Of a stretch of 64,000 nucleotides of DNA, positions 8,111 to 16,532 are shown one piece after another. The stretch is from JBHELB01 sp041859045. Its GTDB lineage: Bacteria; Hydrogenedentota; Hydrogenedentia; Hydrogenedentales; SLHB01. Numbering within the stretch: the first letter of the stretch is position 1; every line of letters begins with the position of its first letter. The notes below the pieces were generated by a model. It saw nothing but the letters and a program-made list of their open reading frames with translations. It did not search any database and was not told the origin of the DNA. Made by a program: the position numbers and the translations under genes. The stretch is from NCBI GenBank assembly GCA_041859045.1, contig JBHELB010000020.1, forward strand, positions 1 through 64,000. Reading direction: 5' to 3'.

Positions 8111-9478
8111 ATGAGCATGGACATTCGCATTGACGTGTCGCGCGCGAAGGCGGCGGCGGTGGGCAAGGACAACGGCGTGACCCCGGCGGAATTGCGCGAG
8201 ATCGCGCCGCGCGTGGCGGCGGCTCACAAGATCCTCAAGAAGGAACGCAAGGACGGCGTCTACGGCTTCTGGGACCTGCACAAGGACAAGGCCGTGTTCA
8301 AGGCTTGCGAGACCGCCGCGAAGGGTTTTCTCAAGAACGGCATCGAGAACCTCGTCGTGCTGGGCATCGGTGGTTCAGCGCTCGGCCTGCGCGCGCTGGT
8401 GACCGCGCTGCGGTCGCCGTACTACAACGCGCTGACACGCCGCGGCCGCAAGGGCTTTCCGCGCGTGTTCGTGATGGATAACATCGACCCGATGACCTTC
8501 CGCGAAATGATGCGCATCTGTCCGCCTGCGAAAACCCTGTACAACGTCATCTCGAAGTCCGGCGAGACCGCAGAAACCATGACGCAGCTCATGCTTGTCG
8601 TCGAGGCCATCGAGAAGAAGCTCGGCAAGGCCGCGATGAAGGACCACGTCGTCGTTACCAGCAACCCGCGCGGCAAAGGCGCGAAGCCGAGCCTGTTGCA
8701 TCCCGTCGCGGACCACTACGGCCTGACCAGTTTCGACGTGCCGCTGAACGTCGGCGGGCGTTTCTCCGTGTTTTCGCCGGTCGGCATGTTCCCTGCGGCA
8801 GTCTTGGGCATGGACCTCGACGGCTTCCGTGAAGGCTGCGCCGCGATGGATAAGCGCTGTCAGGAAACCGAACTCGAGAACAACCCCGCGTACCTGCGCG
8901 CGGCGATGCAATATCTGGTCGACACGCGCAAGGGCAAGTGCATGTCGGTGATGATGCCGTACGCGGACTCACTGCGCGACATCGCGGACTGGTATTGCCA
9001 ACTCTGGGCCGAGAGCCTGGGCAAGCGCTATGACCTCGAGGGCAAGGAAGTGTTCGCGGGGCAGACGCCCATCAAAGCCCTCGGCGCGACCGATCAGCAC
9101 AGCCAGATTCAGCTCTACCGCGAAGGCCCGAACGACAAGATCATCAACACCGTCGAGCTGCAGCGGTTCGCGCGAACCCTGCGCATCCCGGAGACCCTGC
9201 CGTTTGTGAAGGATCTCGCCTATCTTCGCGGGTCTTCAATGAACAAGCTCATGGCCGCCGAACTGCGCGGCACCATCGACGCGCTCAAGATAAGCCAGCG
9301 GCCGGTCATGCGGATTATCCTGCCGCGCGTGAATGAGAATACCGTTGCGCAGATGCTCTACATGCTCGAGGCCGAGACGGCTATGGCGGGACGTCTCTAC
9401 AACGTCAATACGTTCGACCAACCCGGCGTCGAGGAAGGCAAGAAGATTGCCCGCACGCTCATGGGTGGCCGAGGGTGA
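8111..9478 (+). CDS. pgi: glucose-6-phosphate isomerase
   Basis: The 455-residue enzyme interconverts glucose-6-phosphate and fructose-6-phosphate in glycolysis and gluconeogenesis. Visible features are the two SIS sugar-phosphate folds, with VLGIGGSALG and NVISKSGETAET, the DNIDPMTF segment, and GATDQHSQIQLYREGP in the C-terminal half with the catalytic base region. The length suits the shorter bacterial form. A second in-frame ATG lies two codons in (MSMD). The last codons overlap the GTG start of the following membrane protein (GTGA), so the two are translationally coupled. Confidence 0.96.
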   Translation: MSMDIRIDVSRAKAAAVGKDNGVTPAELREIAPRVAAAHKILKKERKDGVYGFWDLHKDKAVFKACETAAKGFLKNGIENLVVLGIGGSALGLRALVTALRSPYYNALTRRGRKGFPRVFVMDNIDPMTFREMMRICPPAKTLYNVISKSGETAETMTQLMLVVEAIEKKLGKAAMKDHVVVTSNPRGKGAKPSLLHPVADHYGLTSFDVPLNVGGRFSVFSPVGMFPAAVLGMDLDGFREGCAAMDKRCQETELENNPAYLRAAMQYLVDTRKGKCMSVMMPYADSLRDIADWYCQLWAESLGKRYDLEGKEVFAGQTPIKALGATDQHSQIQLYREGPNDKIINTVELQRFARTLRIPETLPFVKDLAYLRGSSMNKLMAAELRGTIDALKISQRPVMRIILPRVNENTVAQMLYMLEAETAMAGRLYNVNTFDQPGVEEGKKIARTLMGGRG

Positions 9479-11112
9479 GCAATGATCTACTGGATCGCGA
9501 TCTGACGCCGTTGCCGCGTCAGATTGTGGCGGATCCTATCGCCGCGCGGCGAATGCGGCGCGCGTTCCGGCGCTGCGTGATGTTTATCATGCTGTTCACC
9601 GCGATGATGTGGTTCGCCGAGTGGTTCCTGCGTTATGACCAGTCCGAGCGGCTGTACATTAGCGCGTTGACGCTCGACCCGCAATCGGCGAGACCGCTGC
9701 TGATTGCGGCGATCAAGAGCGAGAAGCGCACGCGGGAAACGCCCACGCCGAAGTATGTGCAGGCGCTCGCCGAACGCATGGAGCGAGAAGACATCCTCAG
9801 CGGATACGAGGACGCCATAAAGGCCGATCCGAACAACGCCGGGGTCACGCTGCGCTACGGGTGCCAGATGGCCCTGGCGGAGCGCTGGCCGGATGCCCAG
9901 ACACTGTTTGCGAAGGCCGCTCAACTCGATCAGGGCAACGCGCTTCCGGTTTACCTCGAGGCGGCGGCGATTGCGATGGGCAAAGGGAACGAAAACGCAG
10001 TCGATTCGGCGATCGAACTCGTCGCGCGGGCCAACGGCGGCAATCGTCCTTCTACTTTGCCGAGGCCGCAGTGGTCCTCGGTGCTTCCCGCCGATGGCAT
10101 GTGGTATGCCGAGTTAACCCGCAAAGCGGCGGAGGAATGCCTCGCCCCGTTATACCGCTTCTCCTTCGAGATTGCGCGGCGCGCCAAACAGGACACCGCG
10201 CCGCATCGCTTCTATTACTGGAACAATGTTCTTGCATCGATGGAAGGGATGGGGCGGCACCTCGCGTTTTCAGCCCTCTTTCGCGAAGGCGGGGACGTCC
10301 CGGGCCGCGTGACCGAACGCCCCGTATCCGGGGCAATGCTTCAGCTCATTGCTGGCCTAAGTATTCAGCGTGACGCCTTGGGGGCGCTAGCCGAATTGAC
10401 GCGCCGCGACCCGAAACTCGCAGACCCCGCCCTGGACAAACGTCTGGAAACCATCCAGACGGTACGTGACAAGGCGACCGAGTTCGAGCGAACCCGCGAT
10501 TCCGCGATTGAAGCTGATAGAGCGCGTCGCATGAACCTCATTCGCTGGAGCGGCAATGCGCTCGTTGCGGCGCTCGCGGGATTGCTGTTGAGCATTGCGA
10601 TTTTTCGCTTCTTTCGGGTTCGGCCGGCGTTGTGGGCCTTACCCCACACGCCTTATGCACGGGCCGTATTTGGAGGGGGAGCGCTGTGGCTTCTGGCGCT
10701 GTTGGTAGTCGCCACGCTCCTTGAAAACGCCGCTTCCAGCGCATCAATCACAAAAGTCCTTGGGGTGCTTTGGGGAATCTCCGTTGCGGGATGGTTGGGG
10801 TTCGGTTTCGTATATCCCTTCTTTGCCCTGCGCTACGACCGCGGCGCGCTGCAAGATCTGATGGAAACGCCCGTATTCTCCGACAAATTACCCAAAGACG
10901 TCACGCAACTTCGGCGCATGGCGTGGGCCTGTCTTTTCCGCCGCTATTTCGGCGTGGTTGCGGGCTTGTTGCCCGCGATCATCAGCCTGTGGGTATTGTT
11001 GTTCCGTTTTGAGCATGGACTCTATCCTTGGCAACTCAATCTGCTCACCACGGGGCTTGTTTCCGAGGAGATCGCGGCAGTGCAACGACTGCTGATCGAA
11101 TTAGGGCAGTAG
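9475..11112 (+). CDS. hypothetical membrane protein with TPR-like region
   Basis: This 545-residue protein starts at a GTG overlapping the pgi stop codon. Residues ~35-50 form one membrane helix. Residues ~75-200 look like TPR-type helical repeats (DILSGYEDAIKADPNNAGVTLRYG; DAQTLFAKAAQLDQGNALPVYLEAA). A helical linker follows. Several membrane helices are present from ~355 onward (ALVAALAGLLLSIAIF, GALWLLALLVVATLL, GLLPAIISLWVLLF). I know of no named family. The next gene downstream is an ECF sigma factor, so a role in a membrane-linked signal path is possible but not shown. Confidence 0.65.
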   Translation: MSNDLLDRDLTPLPRQIVADPIAARRMRRAFRRCVMFIMLFTAMMWFAEWFLRYDQSERLYISALTLDPQSARPLLIAAIKSEKRTRETPTPKYVQALAERMEREDILSGYEDAIKADPNNAGVTLRYGCQMALAERWPDAQTLFAKAAQLDQGNALPVYLEAAAIAMGKGNENAVDSAIELVARANGGNRPSTLPRPQWSSVLPADGMWYAELTRKAAEECLAPLYRFSFEIARRAKQDTAPHRFYYWNNVLASMEGMGRHLAFSALFREGGDVPGRVTERPVSGAMLQLIAGLSIQRDALGALAELTRRDPKLADPALDKRLETIQTVRDKATEFERTRDSAIEADRARRMNLIRWSGNALVAALAGLLLSIAIFRFFRVRPALWALPHTPYARAVFGGGALWLLALLVVATLLENAASSASITKVLGVLWGISVAGWLGFGFVYPFFALRYDRGALQDLMETPVFSDKLPKDVTQLRRMAWACLFRRYFGVVAGLLPAIISLWVLLFRFEHGLYPWQLNLLTTGLVSEEIAAVQRLLIELGQ

Positions 11113-11155
11113 CGTCGACAGGCGAAAGCATGAAAGAGTGGGGGAGAACCAGACG

Positions 11156-11755
11156 GTGGAGTCCCTCGATGTAACGGAGTTGGTCGCCGGACTACAGGCG
11201 GGCGATGAAGCGGCGCGCGCACGGTTTTGCGCCGAATACTTGCGTCTTGTGCGCGCGGCCGTGGCGCGCAAACTGGCCGATCTCACCCAGCAAACTCCGA
11301 GCAGCGCCGAAGTCGATGACCTCTGCAACGAAATCTTCGAGCGATTACTGAGTGACGGAGGCCGGGCCTTTTCGCGTCTGCGTAACCCCAAGTCTCTCAA
11401 TGCGTGGCTCACGACGATCGCGCAAAATCGCGTTATCGACCATATTCGCCAAATCTCGTCGCGTTCGCGAATCGAGAACAACATCGCGCGCGAAGAACAG
11501 GCCGAATACGCCCCGTCGCCGCGCGAAAATGTCGTGCAGCAGGAACAAGACGCACTGCTTCGCACGGCCCTTGACCAGGTCGCCCCGCAGGACCGGCTCG
11601 TGCTCGAGCTCTACTTTATCCACAACCTCAAATACGCCGAAATATCGAGCGTCATGAACATCAACATCAACTCCGTGGCCAACTATCTCCGCCGCGGCAA
11701 AGCGCGGTTACGCGAGCTGCTCGAGAGGGATCGTGATGAATTCATCCACTCCTAA
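11156..11755 (+). CDS. ECF-type RNA polymerase sigma factor
   Basis: The ~200-residue protein has sigma-70 region 2 (EVDDLCNEIFERLLSD ... NAWLTTIAQNRVIDHIR) and region 4 (RLVLELYFIHNLKYAEISSV, NSVANYLRRGKARLRELL), with no region 1 or 3, as in extracytoplasmic-function sigma factors. I prefer the GTG at 11156, with GGGGGAG at 11140-11146 and 9-base spacing; GTG at 11138 is in frame and would add six residues. The 3' end overlaps the next gene by 20 bases, the usual coupling of a sigma factor to its antagonist. Target promoters cannot be read from this window. Confidence 0.9.
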   Translation: MESLDVTELVAGLQAGDEAARARFCAEYLRLVRAAVARKLADLTQQTPSSAEVDDLCNEIFERLLSDGGRAFSRLRNPKSLNAWLTTIAQNRVIDHIRQISSRSRIENNIAREEQAEYAPSPRENVVQQEQDALLRTALDQVAPQDRLVLELYFIHNLKYAEISSVMNININSVANYLRRGKARLRELLERDRDEFIHS

Positions 11756-12647
11756 CTTCGACGCCGGGAACTTGACCGACCCCGTGCTGCACGCGTACAT
11801 CGCCGGTACGCTGCCGGAAGACTTGCGCGAGGAACTGGATGCTCTGCTCAAACGCTCTCCAGAGGCCCGACAGCGGCTCGAATCGGCGCGCGCGGATTAC
11901 GTCGAAATTCGTAATGCCCTCGACCGCGCCCAAGGAGGCGTCCGCGTCGACCTGCCTAGCGATGAGACGCTGGCGCTCTACCTTGATGACTCCCTATCTC
12001 CTGAAGACCGCGCCAAAGTCGAGGCGATTCTCGCACATTCCCGCGAAGCTCAAACTCGTCTGCTCGTCCTGCACACTGCCGTTCAGACGGCATTGGAGGA
12101 TGCCGAATGCAAGACAGAAGCCGATTCCGTCTTATCCGCAGTCAATCCCGCTTCTTCTGACTCTTCTTCTAAGGTCTATGTCCTACCCACTCCAAGTTCG
12201 ACGGCTTGCCCAATCTCCTCTGGAGACAAGGACGACCGCGTAGGCGTGGTATTACTCGCGCTGGGGCTTTTTCTGGCGGCTGTAGCCATGACAGGCATGC
12301 TACCCGCAGCCGCCACCGTTCAATTTGCCTGTGCGGTAGGGTTGGTTACAACCGGAGCGGCCCTACGTACGGTTGCGGGGATTTCCCGAGGCCGACAAAC
12401 AACCGGTCGAAAGCTGACAGGAAGGGTAGCCGGTCTGGCAGCTCTCGTGTTGACGGGGGCCGCTGTGACATCTTCAAGCCGGAGCGGTATACTATTTACA
12501 GGTGCCGCAACCTGTTACGTTGTTTGGCTTTTCGCCTGGATTGAATCCAAAGCGCTACTGGCGCTCCAGAGGGTGCGGTTGGAGGCCGACAAAAGCCATA
12601 GGGAAAACGCTGAGGGTGAGCGCAGGCGAGAAGGAAGGCGGCGTTGA
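11736..12647 (+). CDS. putative membrane anti-sigma factor with two zinc-less ASD-like repeats
   Basis: This ~303-residue protein begins inside the sigma gene (ATG 11736; GTG 11733 also in frame). The cytoplasmic N terminus holds two similar modules: LHAYIAGTLPEDLREELDAL (from ~19) and LALYLDDSLSPEDRAKVEAI (from ~80). Each is followed by a short helix ending in QRL or TRL. They resemble the anti-sigma zinc-finger fold, but no HxxxCxxC motif remains. Hydrophobic segments from ~175 onward suggest about four membrane helices, and the C-terminal tail is basic. Position and topology suggest it binds the upstream ECF factor. The assignment rests on context and weak repeat similarity. Confidence 0.6.
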   Translation: MNSSTPNFDAGNLTDPVLHAYIAGTLPEDLREELDALLKRSPEARQRLESARADYVEIRNALDRAQGGVRVDLPSDETLALYLDDSLSPEDRAKVEAILAHSREAQTRLLVLHTAVQTALEDAECKTEADSVLSAVNPASSDSSSKVYVLPTPSSTACPISSGDKDDRVGVVLLALGLFLAAVAMTGMLPAAATVQFACAVGLVTTGAALRTVAGISRGRQTTGRKLTGRVAGLAALVLTGAAVTSSSRSGILFTGAATCYVVWLFAWIESKALLALQRVRLEADKSHRENAEGERRREGRRR

Positions 12648-12654
12648 CTCCAAT

Positions 12655-12684
12655 TTGACAAAAACACTAAAGTTGGGTTATACT
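12655..12684 (+). promoter_or_regulatory. sigma-70 promoter of the HTH-receiver gene
   Basis: TTGACA at 12655-12660 and TATACT at 12679-12684 are separated by 18 bases. Transcription would begin near 12691, which excludes the TTG start at 12686 and supports the GTG at 12764. Confidence 0.8.
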
Positions 12685-12763
12685 TTTGCGAGAATATACG
12701 CAAGATGTGAATACAACCGATGTAGCGGGGAGTCACAGCTTGCAGGACGGGAGGACACGCCAG

Positions 12764-13348
12764 GTGAGCGACCGGGAACAACGCGCGTACACGACATTCG
12801 AGGCAGCGAAGATTTGTCACGTTACGCACCATAGCATCAAGAATTGGATCAAGCAGGGCCTGATTAAGGCTTCCCGCACGCCCGGCGGTCACTACCGCAT
12901 TTTGGAAGAGGACCTGGACTCGTTCCGCGAGCAGTACGACATGTTCCCGCGCGAAAAGGGCCCCAGCAAGAAACGCATCATGGTGGTGGACGACGATCCG
13001 GACGCCTTGGCGATGGTCGAGCGTATCTTGACCGACGAAGGCTTTGAACTCATCAAAGTGAGCAACGCCACCGAAGTCGGTCTGAAGGCTGCGCAACTCT
13101 CGCCCGATCTGATTCTACTCGACTTTCTCATGCCCGAGATCAACGGGTTTGAGGTGTGCAAGGCCCTGCGCGACAACGAGCTAACCCGGAGTACGCCCAT
13201 TATGGCGGTGACCTGTCTCACCAAAGAGCAGGACATCGAACGCATCTTCTCCTGCGGCGCGGATGAATACCTCGCCAAGCCGTTTAAGGTCGACCAACTG
13301 CTGGACAAGGTCCGCGATCTTGTCGGCCGCGAACGTGCCGTCGACTAG
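12764..13348 (+). CDS. MerR/excisionase-like HTH fused to a response-regulator receiver
   Basis: The order is the reverse of most response regulators. Residues ~8-55 are a BldC/excisionase-like winged HTH (TTFEAAKICHVTHHSIKNWI, then the wing RTPGGHYRI). Residues ~70-190 are a CheY-type receiver with acidic residues Asp76-Asp78, the phospho-acceptor Asp120 (LLDFLMPEI) and the conserved lysine in LAKPFK. The start is GTG 12764, with GGGAGG at 12749-12754 and 9-base spacing; a TTG at 12686 is in frame but lies upstream of the expected transcript start. No kinase gene is adjacent. The gene has its own promoter and a strong terminator at 13378. Confidence 0.88.
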   Translation: MSDREQRAYTTFEAAKICHVTHHSIKNWIKQGLIKASRTPGGHYRILEEDLDSFREQYDMFPREKGPSKKRIMVVDDDPDALAMVERILTDEGFELIKVSNATEVGLKAAQLSPDLILLDFLMPEINGFEVCKALRDNELTRSTPIMAVTCLTKEQDIERIFSCGADEYLAKPFKVDQLLDKVRDLVGRERAVD

Positions 13349-13377
13349 TTTCCCGTATTATTTGGCTCGGAATTTCT

Positions 13378-13419
13378 GGGGAACCTCTTGGCATAGCTAG
13401 AGGTTCCCCAAGTCTTTTT
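13378..13419 (+). terminator. Rho-independent terminator
   Basis: GGGGAACCTCT (13378-13388) pairs perfectly with AGAGGTTCCCC (13399-13409) around a 10-base loop, and a T tract follows at 13414-13418. It ends the HTH-receiver transcript. Confidence 0.92.
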
Positions 13420-13505
13420 CCCTTCCTGTGTACCGACCAGTGCATCAGTGCATGGGGCGGATGTATGGGGCGATAGGATATCCCGAGCGAAAGGAGGAAG
13501 ACCAC

Positions 13506-13697
13506 ATGCAATGGGAGTATCGGACCATTAAGTTGAAGGGCAAAGGTTTCTGGGGCGGAGGCCTCGATGAAACACAGCTGGACGACGCGATGAACGAACT
13601 TGGGCGCGAAGGCTGGGAACTCGTGAGCGTACTTGGCACCAATGAAGTATATGGAAAGACTCGTCACATCGTCGCTATCTTCAAGCGACCGCTCTAG
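13506..13697 (+). CDS. DUF4177-like small protein
   Basis: The 63-residue protein matches the DUF4177 pattern: QWEYRTIKL at the start, a central amphipathic helix (LDDAMNELGREGWELVSV) and a final beta strand (HIVAIFKRPL). AAAGGAGG immediately upstream selects the ATG at 13506 over earlier in-frame starts. The family's function is unknown; it is common as a stand-alone cytoplasmic protein. Its stop overlaps the stop of the convergent GT39 gene by four bases. Confidence 0.82.
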   Translation: MQWEYRTIKLKGKGFWGGGLDETQLDDAMNELGREGWELVSVLGTNEVYGKTRHIVAIFKRPL

Positions 13698-15166
13698 GAG
13701 CCTGGTCGAACGCGATACACGCGGACATTAGGCCATCCCTGGAAATCCGTCGATTCCACGGCAAGGTTTTGGGAGCGGAAGAAATCCTCGAACTTTGTGG
13801 GCGGCGTCCATAGCCACACCGCGACCCACACGGCTCCGCCTTTTTCTAGCGCAGGGGGAATAGCGTCGCACACCTCAGACCAGACCTGCGCGCCCATGAT
13901 CTGCGCTCGCGGCAGCAAGGAGTTGTACTCTAGGGCCACCTGGTTGAGCGGTTGAAACGCGATGACCGTATCTGCCGGTTGCAGGCGCGCCTCAATATGT
14001 TCTCCCGCGCCGCGCCAGTCGGGACGGAACGGTCCGCCGCCAATCGCCGTCAACTGGTAGCACGCCATCAACGCGAAGCAAGCAAGCACCGTACGCCGCG
14101 CCCAGGGGCGTGGAATCGCGCTGACGCCCGCCCCGAACAGCGTACACAGCGCGAGCGAGCTATAGAGCACATAGCGGTAGACAAAACATGGCCGCCACAC
14201 GAAGGACGCCACCCCCAGCACGCACAGCGGCAGAACCAGCCATGCCACTAGTGCCAGCGACGTAACAGCGGGGGAGAAGGCGGTGCTGGCATTCCTGCGT
14301 CTCAGACTCTCCACTACGAACCACGCGATCACACCGTAAATCAACGCGGCTAGAAGCCAATCCAGCGAGAGGCCGCCGGGCAAGTGCCGGGCGGGATTCT
14401 CGTTGGAAAAACGCCCCCCGGCAAGGATATTCAGCGCCACCGCCGCCTCCCGCACGCCCGGCGCCACCATCCAGTTGGCGGCGCGATGGATCGTGGTCAT
14501 ATCCACCGTACGCAGCCACGTGGCGAGCAACAGCGCCAAGAGCAGGTGGACGGCAAACCAGAGCGACACCATCCGTGGGCGCGAGCGCGCAAGACACAGC
14601 AGTATCAATCCCTCAACCCCAAAGAGCACGGCCGAGAACAGGTGAGTGAACGTGAGCAGTGCATTCGTGGCAATATGCGCGATCCACCAGAAGCCACGGT
14701 CCTCACGCAGGGCACGCGCCAACGTGTAAGCAGAGAGAAGGGCAAAGAACGTGATAAAGGCATAGGTGCGTACCTCCTGCGCGAAGTAGATATGCACCAG
14801 CGAAATGGAAAAGGCATAGGCCGAGACCAGGCCCGCGCGCGTGTCGAACAACAAGCGAGTAAACGCGAAGAGTAGCGGGATGCTGGCGATTGAGAATAGA
14901 ACCGACAACAACCGCATGCTCACGACCGAATCCGACACGGCCTGGGCCCAGAGATAAGCGGTGGTGAAGTAGATCGGCGTCATCGGCGGATCGTCCTGTC
15001 GGACGTCGGCGATGAACGCAGTCAGGCTCGGCGCATCCAGATGGCGCAAGCACACGATCTCATCCCACCACGGCGTTTCATCGGGAAGTTGGTAAACGCG
15101 AAGCGCAAAGCCGAGCGCCATCGCAAGGAGGAGGAATCCCGAAACCTTCCATTTCGCGCCGTTCAT
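13694..15166 (-). CDS. GT39-family (ArnT/PMT-like) membrane glycosyltransferase
   Basis: The 490-residue polytopic protein has about 10-12 membrane helices. The first periplasmic loop carries the family acidic motif after helix 1 (DETPWWDEIVCLRHL), and HIYFAQEVRTYAF follows helix 3. This is the topology of polyprenyl-phosphate-sugar-dependent transferases of the PMT/ArnT group, which modify lipids or proteins on the periplasmic face. The C terminus is a soluble tail (~390-490). Donor and acceptor are unknown. It stands alone; its 3' end overlaps the DUF4177 gene by four bases. Confidence 0.8.
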   Translation of the reverse strand: MNGAKWKVSGFLLLAMALGFALRVYQLPDETPWWDEIVCLRHLDAPSLTAFIADVRQDDPPMTPIYFTTAYLWAQAVSDSVVSMRLLSVLFSIASIPLLFAFTRLLFDTRAGLVSAYAFSISLVHIYFAQEVRTYAFITFFALLSAYTLARALREDRGFWWIAHIATNALLTFTHLFSAVLFGVEGLILLCLARSRPRMVSLWFAVHLLLALLLATWLRTVDMTTIHRAANWMVAPGVREAAVALNILAGGRFSNENPARHLPGGLSLDWLLAALIYGVIAWFVVESLRRRNASTAFSPAVTSLALVAWLVLPLCVLGVASFVWRPCFVYRYVLYSSLALCTLFGAGVSAIPRPWARRTVLACFALMACYQLTAIGGGPFRPDWRGAGEHIEARLQPADTVIAFQPLNQVALEYNSLLPRAQIMGAQVWSEVCDAIPPALEKGGAVWVAVWLWTPPTKFEDFFRSQNLAVESTDFQGWPNVRVYRVRPGS

Positions 15167-15472
15167 GGCGAGATGGATTTCCGGAGATCGTGAAATCTGA
15201 ACCCCTGACGCATACGTATCATGATGTCGGGATTGAAGCAGACTAACAACGCGCAGTCAACTCTGACGAAATGACAAATTGCAGGCGCTGCGTCAATGAA
15301 GACAGAAAACGCGAAAGCTGCCAAGCGATGGACACACAATACGTTAGTCGCGAGAAGAGGGTTGGCACGCGTTGTGCTCCTTTATAGAGGTGCTAACGCA
15401 ATGACGCGAGAACGCACGGCCCCGAGTGGCCCCCGGCTTGCCCCGGCTGGGGGCCATCCCTTTTGAGCTTTC
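15167..15472. other. non-coding stretch with one GC-rich hairpin
   Basis: No supportable gene lies here. A stable hairpin, GGCCCCC (15428-15434) with GGGGGCC (15449-15455), lies just 3' of the small membrane peptide gene on the minus strand. It lacks a T tract. Confidence 0.5.
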
Positions 15473-15589
15473 TCAAAGCAACCCGAACAGAGGCCCCACG
15501 AACAAGAGAAACAAATACACGGGATACAGGAACAGACGCAGCGGCCCCAGGCCTTCCAACGAACTAAACCAAGTCTGCAGATCAATCAT
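15473..15589 (-). CDS. small single-span membrane peptide (38 aa)
   Basis: ATG at 15589 is preceded by GCGAGGAG with 8-base spacing on the minus strand, and the frame runs 38 codons to TGA. The peptide has a short amphipathic N terminus (MIDLQTWFSSLEGLGPLR) followed by a hydrophobic helix of about 20 residues (LFLYPVYLFLLFVGPLFGLL) to its end. The frame has no charged residue in the membrane part and ends in a clean stop before a GC-rich hairpin. I know no homologue. It could be a regulatory membrane peptide or a type I toxin-like peptide. Its reality rests on the ribosome-binding site and the hydrophobic design only. Confidence 0.5.
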   Translation of the reverse strand: MIDLQTWFSSLEGLGPLRLFLYPVYLFLLFVGPLFGLL

Positions 15590-15691
15590 GTCTATTTCTC
15601 CTCGCACGTTGTGAGCTGCCTCACGCCAGTACTGTCGATGTCCACTCGTGCGAGCGTAGCCAGCCGGGCGCGGCGTTTCAAGTTCTTACGT

Positions 15692-16160
15692 CAGGGCAAT
15701 CGCACCAGAATTCGCCTTTGTCTTTCTCATAGCGCCGTTCCGGCGCGGCCCGTAGCGCCCGAACTCCGTGTCGGGCGTCTTGTCTTGCGCCCCGGAGGGG
15801 CGATTGACTGTAGCCCAGCGATTCATCGCTGGGTTTTCGACGGGAAAAAAGAAGAAAGTGCCGTAGGCACGGTTGAAGCGCTTGGTCAAAACCTTCAATC
15901 GTGCCTACGGCACTCTTTTTGGGGGAAGACGCAAGCTCCCAGCACTGAAGTGCTGGGCTACCCTCAATCGTCCCTGCGGGACGTGAAGAACGCCGCGATA
16001 TCACGAGTATCTTCTCGCAAGGTGGTCATGCGGCGCTGCGACATTGTTCCTGCGGCCATAAAAACGAAGACGCCCGGCACAGAGGCTGGGCGCTGTCCAC
16101 GGGCCGCGCCGGGGCGGCGCTACGAGAAATACAAAGGCGGATTTTAGTGCGATTGCCCTG
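15692..16160. repeat. 469-bp nested palindromic element with ~95-bp inverted termini
   Basis: The left arm (15692-15782) and right arm (16065-16160) are inverted copies starting CAGGGCAATCGCAC and running through CGCCTTTGT, AGCGCCG and CCGGCGCGGCCCGT to GGGCGTCTT. Between them are more hairpins: CCCAGCGAT/ATCGCTGGG (15814-15833), a 22-base stem with one mismatch (15857-15878 with 15893-15914), and CCCAGCACT/AGTGCTGGG (15938-15957). No transposase is encoded and no target-site duplication is seen. The open frames through it have no protein character. It behaves like a non-autonomous, MITE-like or structured intergenic repeat; other genomic copies would be expected. Confidence 0.72.
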
Positions 16161-16232
16161 CCCGCCGGGGACGATCACGAAGGACATCAAATGCATCCGT
16201 GCGATAATCGAACAAGTTACGGAGGTCGCCCA

Positions 16233-16532
16233 ATGGACTTGCCAATTCAAATCGACAAAGCACGGATCGCGGTTTTCTGCCAGAAGCACCACATAATGTG
16301 ACTTGCGCTGTTCGGGTCGGTATTGACCGAGCACTTTTCTAACGAGAGCGACGCGGACGTGCTTGTGGAGTTTGAGCTAGACTATATTCCCGGCATGATT
16401 CGTTTGTGCGCCATGGAGCGCGAACTGTCCGAGATCGTTGGCCGGAAAGCCGACATGTGCACGCCGAACGATTCAAACCATTTTTTTCGGAAGGAAGTCC
16501 TGAGTAGGGCCGTGGTGCAGTATGCTGCATAA
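16233..16532 (+). pseudogene. MNT-type nucleotidyltransferase antitoxin (MntA-like), nonsense mutation
   Basis: The frame from ATG 16233 (GGAGG at 16221-16225) reads as a complete ~99-codon MNT antitoxin interrupted by TGA at 16299-16301 (codon 23). Around it the family pattern is intact: DLPIQIDKARIAVFC before the stop, LALFGSV and ESDADVLVEFE (the GSx...DxD nucleotidyltransferase core) after it, then GRKADMCTPND and the end VLSRAVVQYAA. Relatives carry arginine where the TGA sits, consistent with CGA to TGA. MntA proteins AMPylate and neutralise a partner HEPN toxin; the partner remnant overlaps the 3' end. Reinitiation downstream of the stop would give a partial protein only. Confidence 0.82.

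Noticed and set aside
15611..16147. 178-residue plus-strand open frame
   Set aside because: It lies over the nested palindromic element and its sequence is explained by the inverted repeats; no RBS or protein-like pattern.
15680..16175. Complete insertion sequence at the palindromic element
   Set aside because: No transposase frame and no direct target-site duplication flanking the inverted arms.
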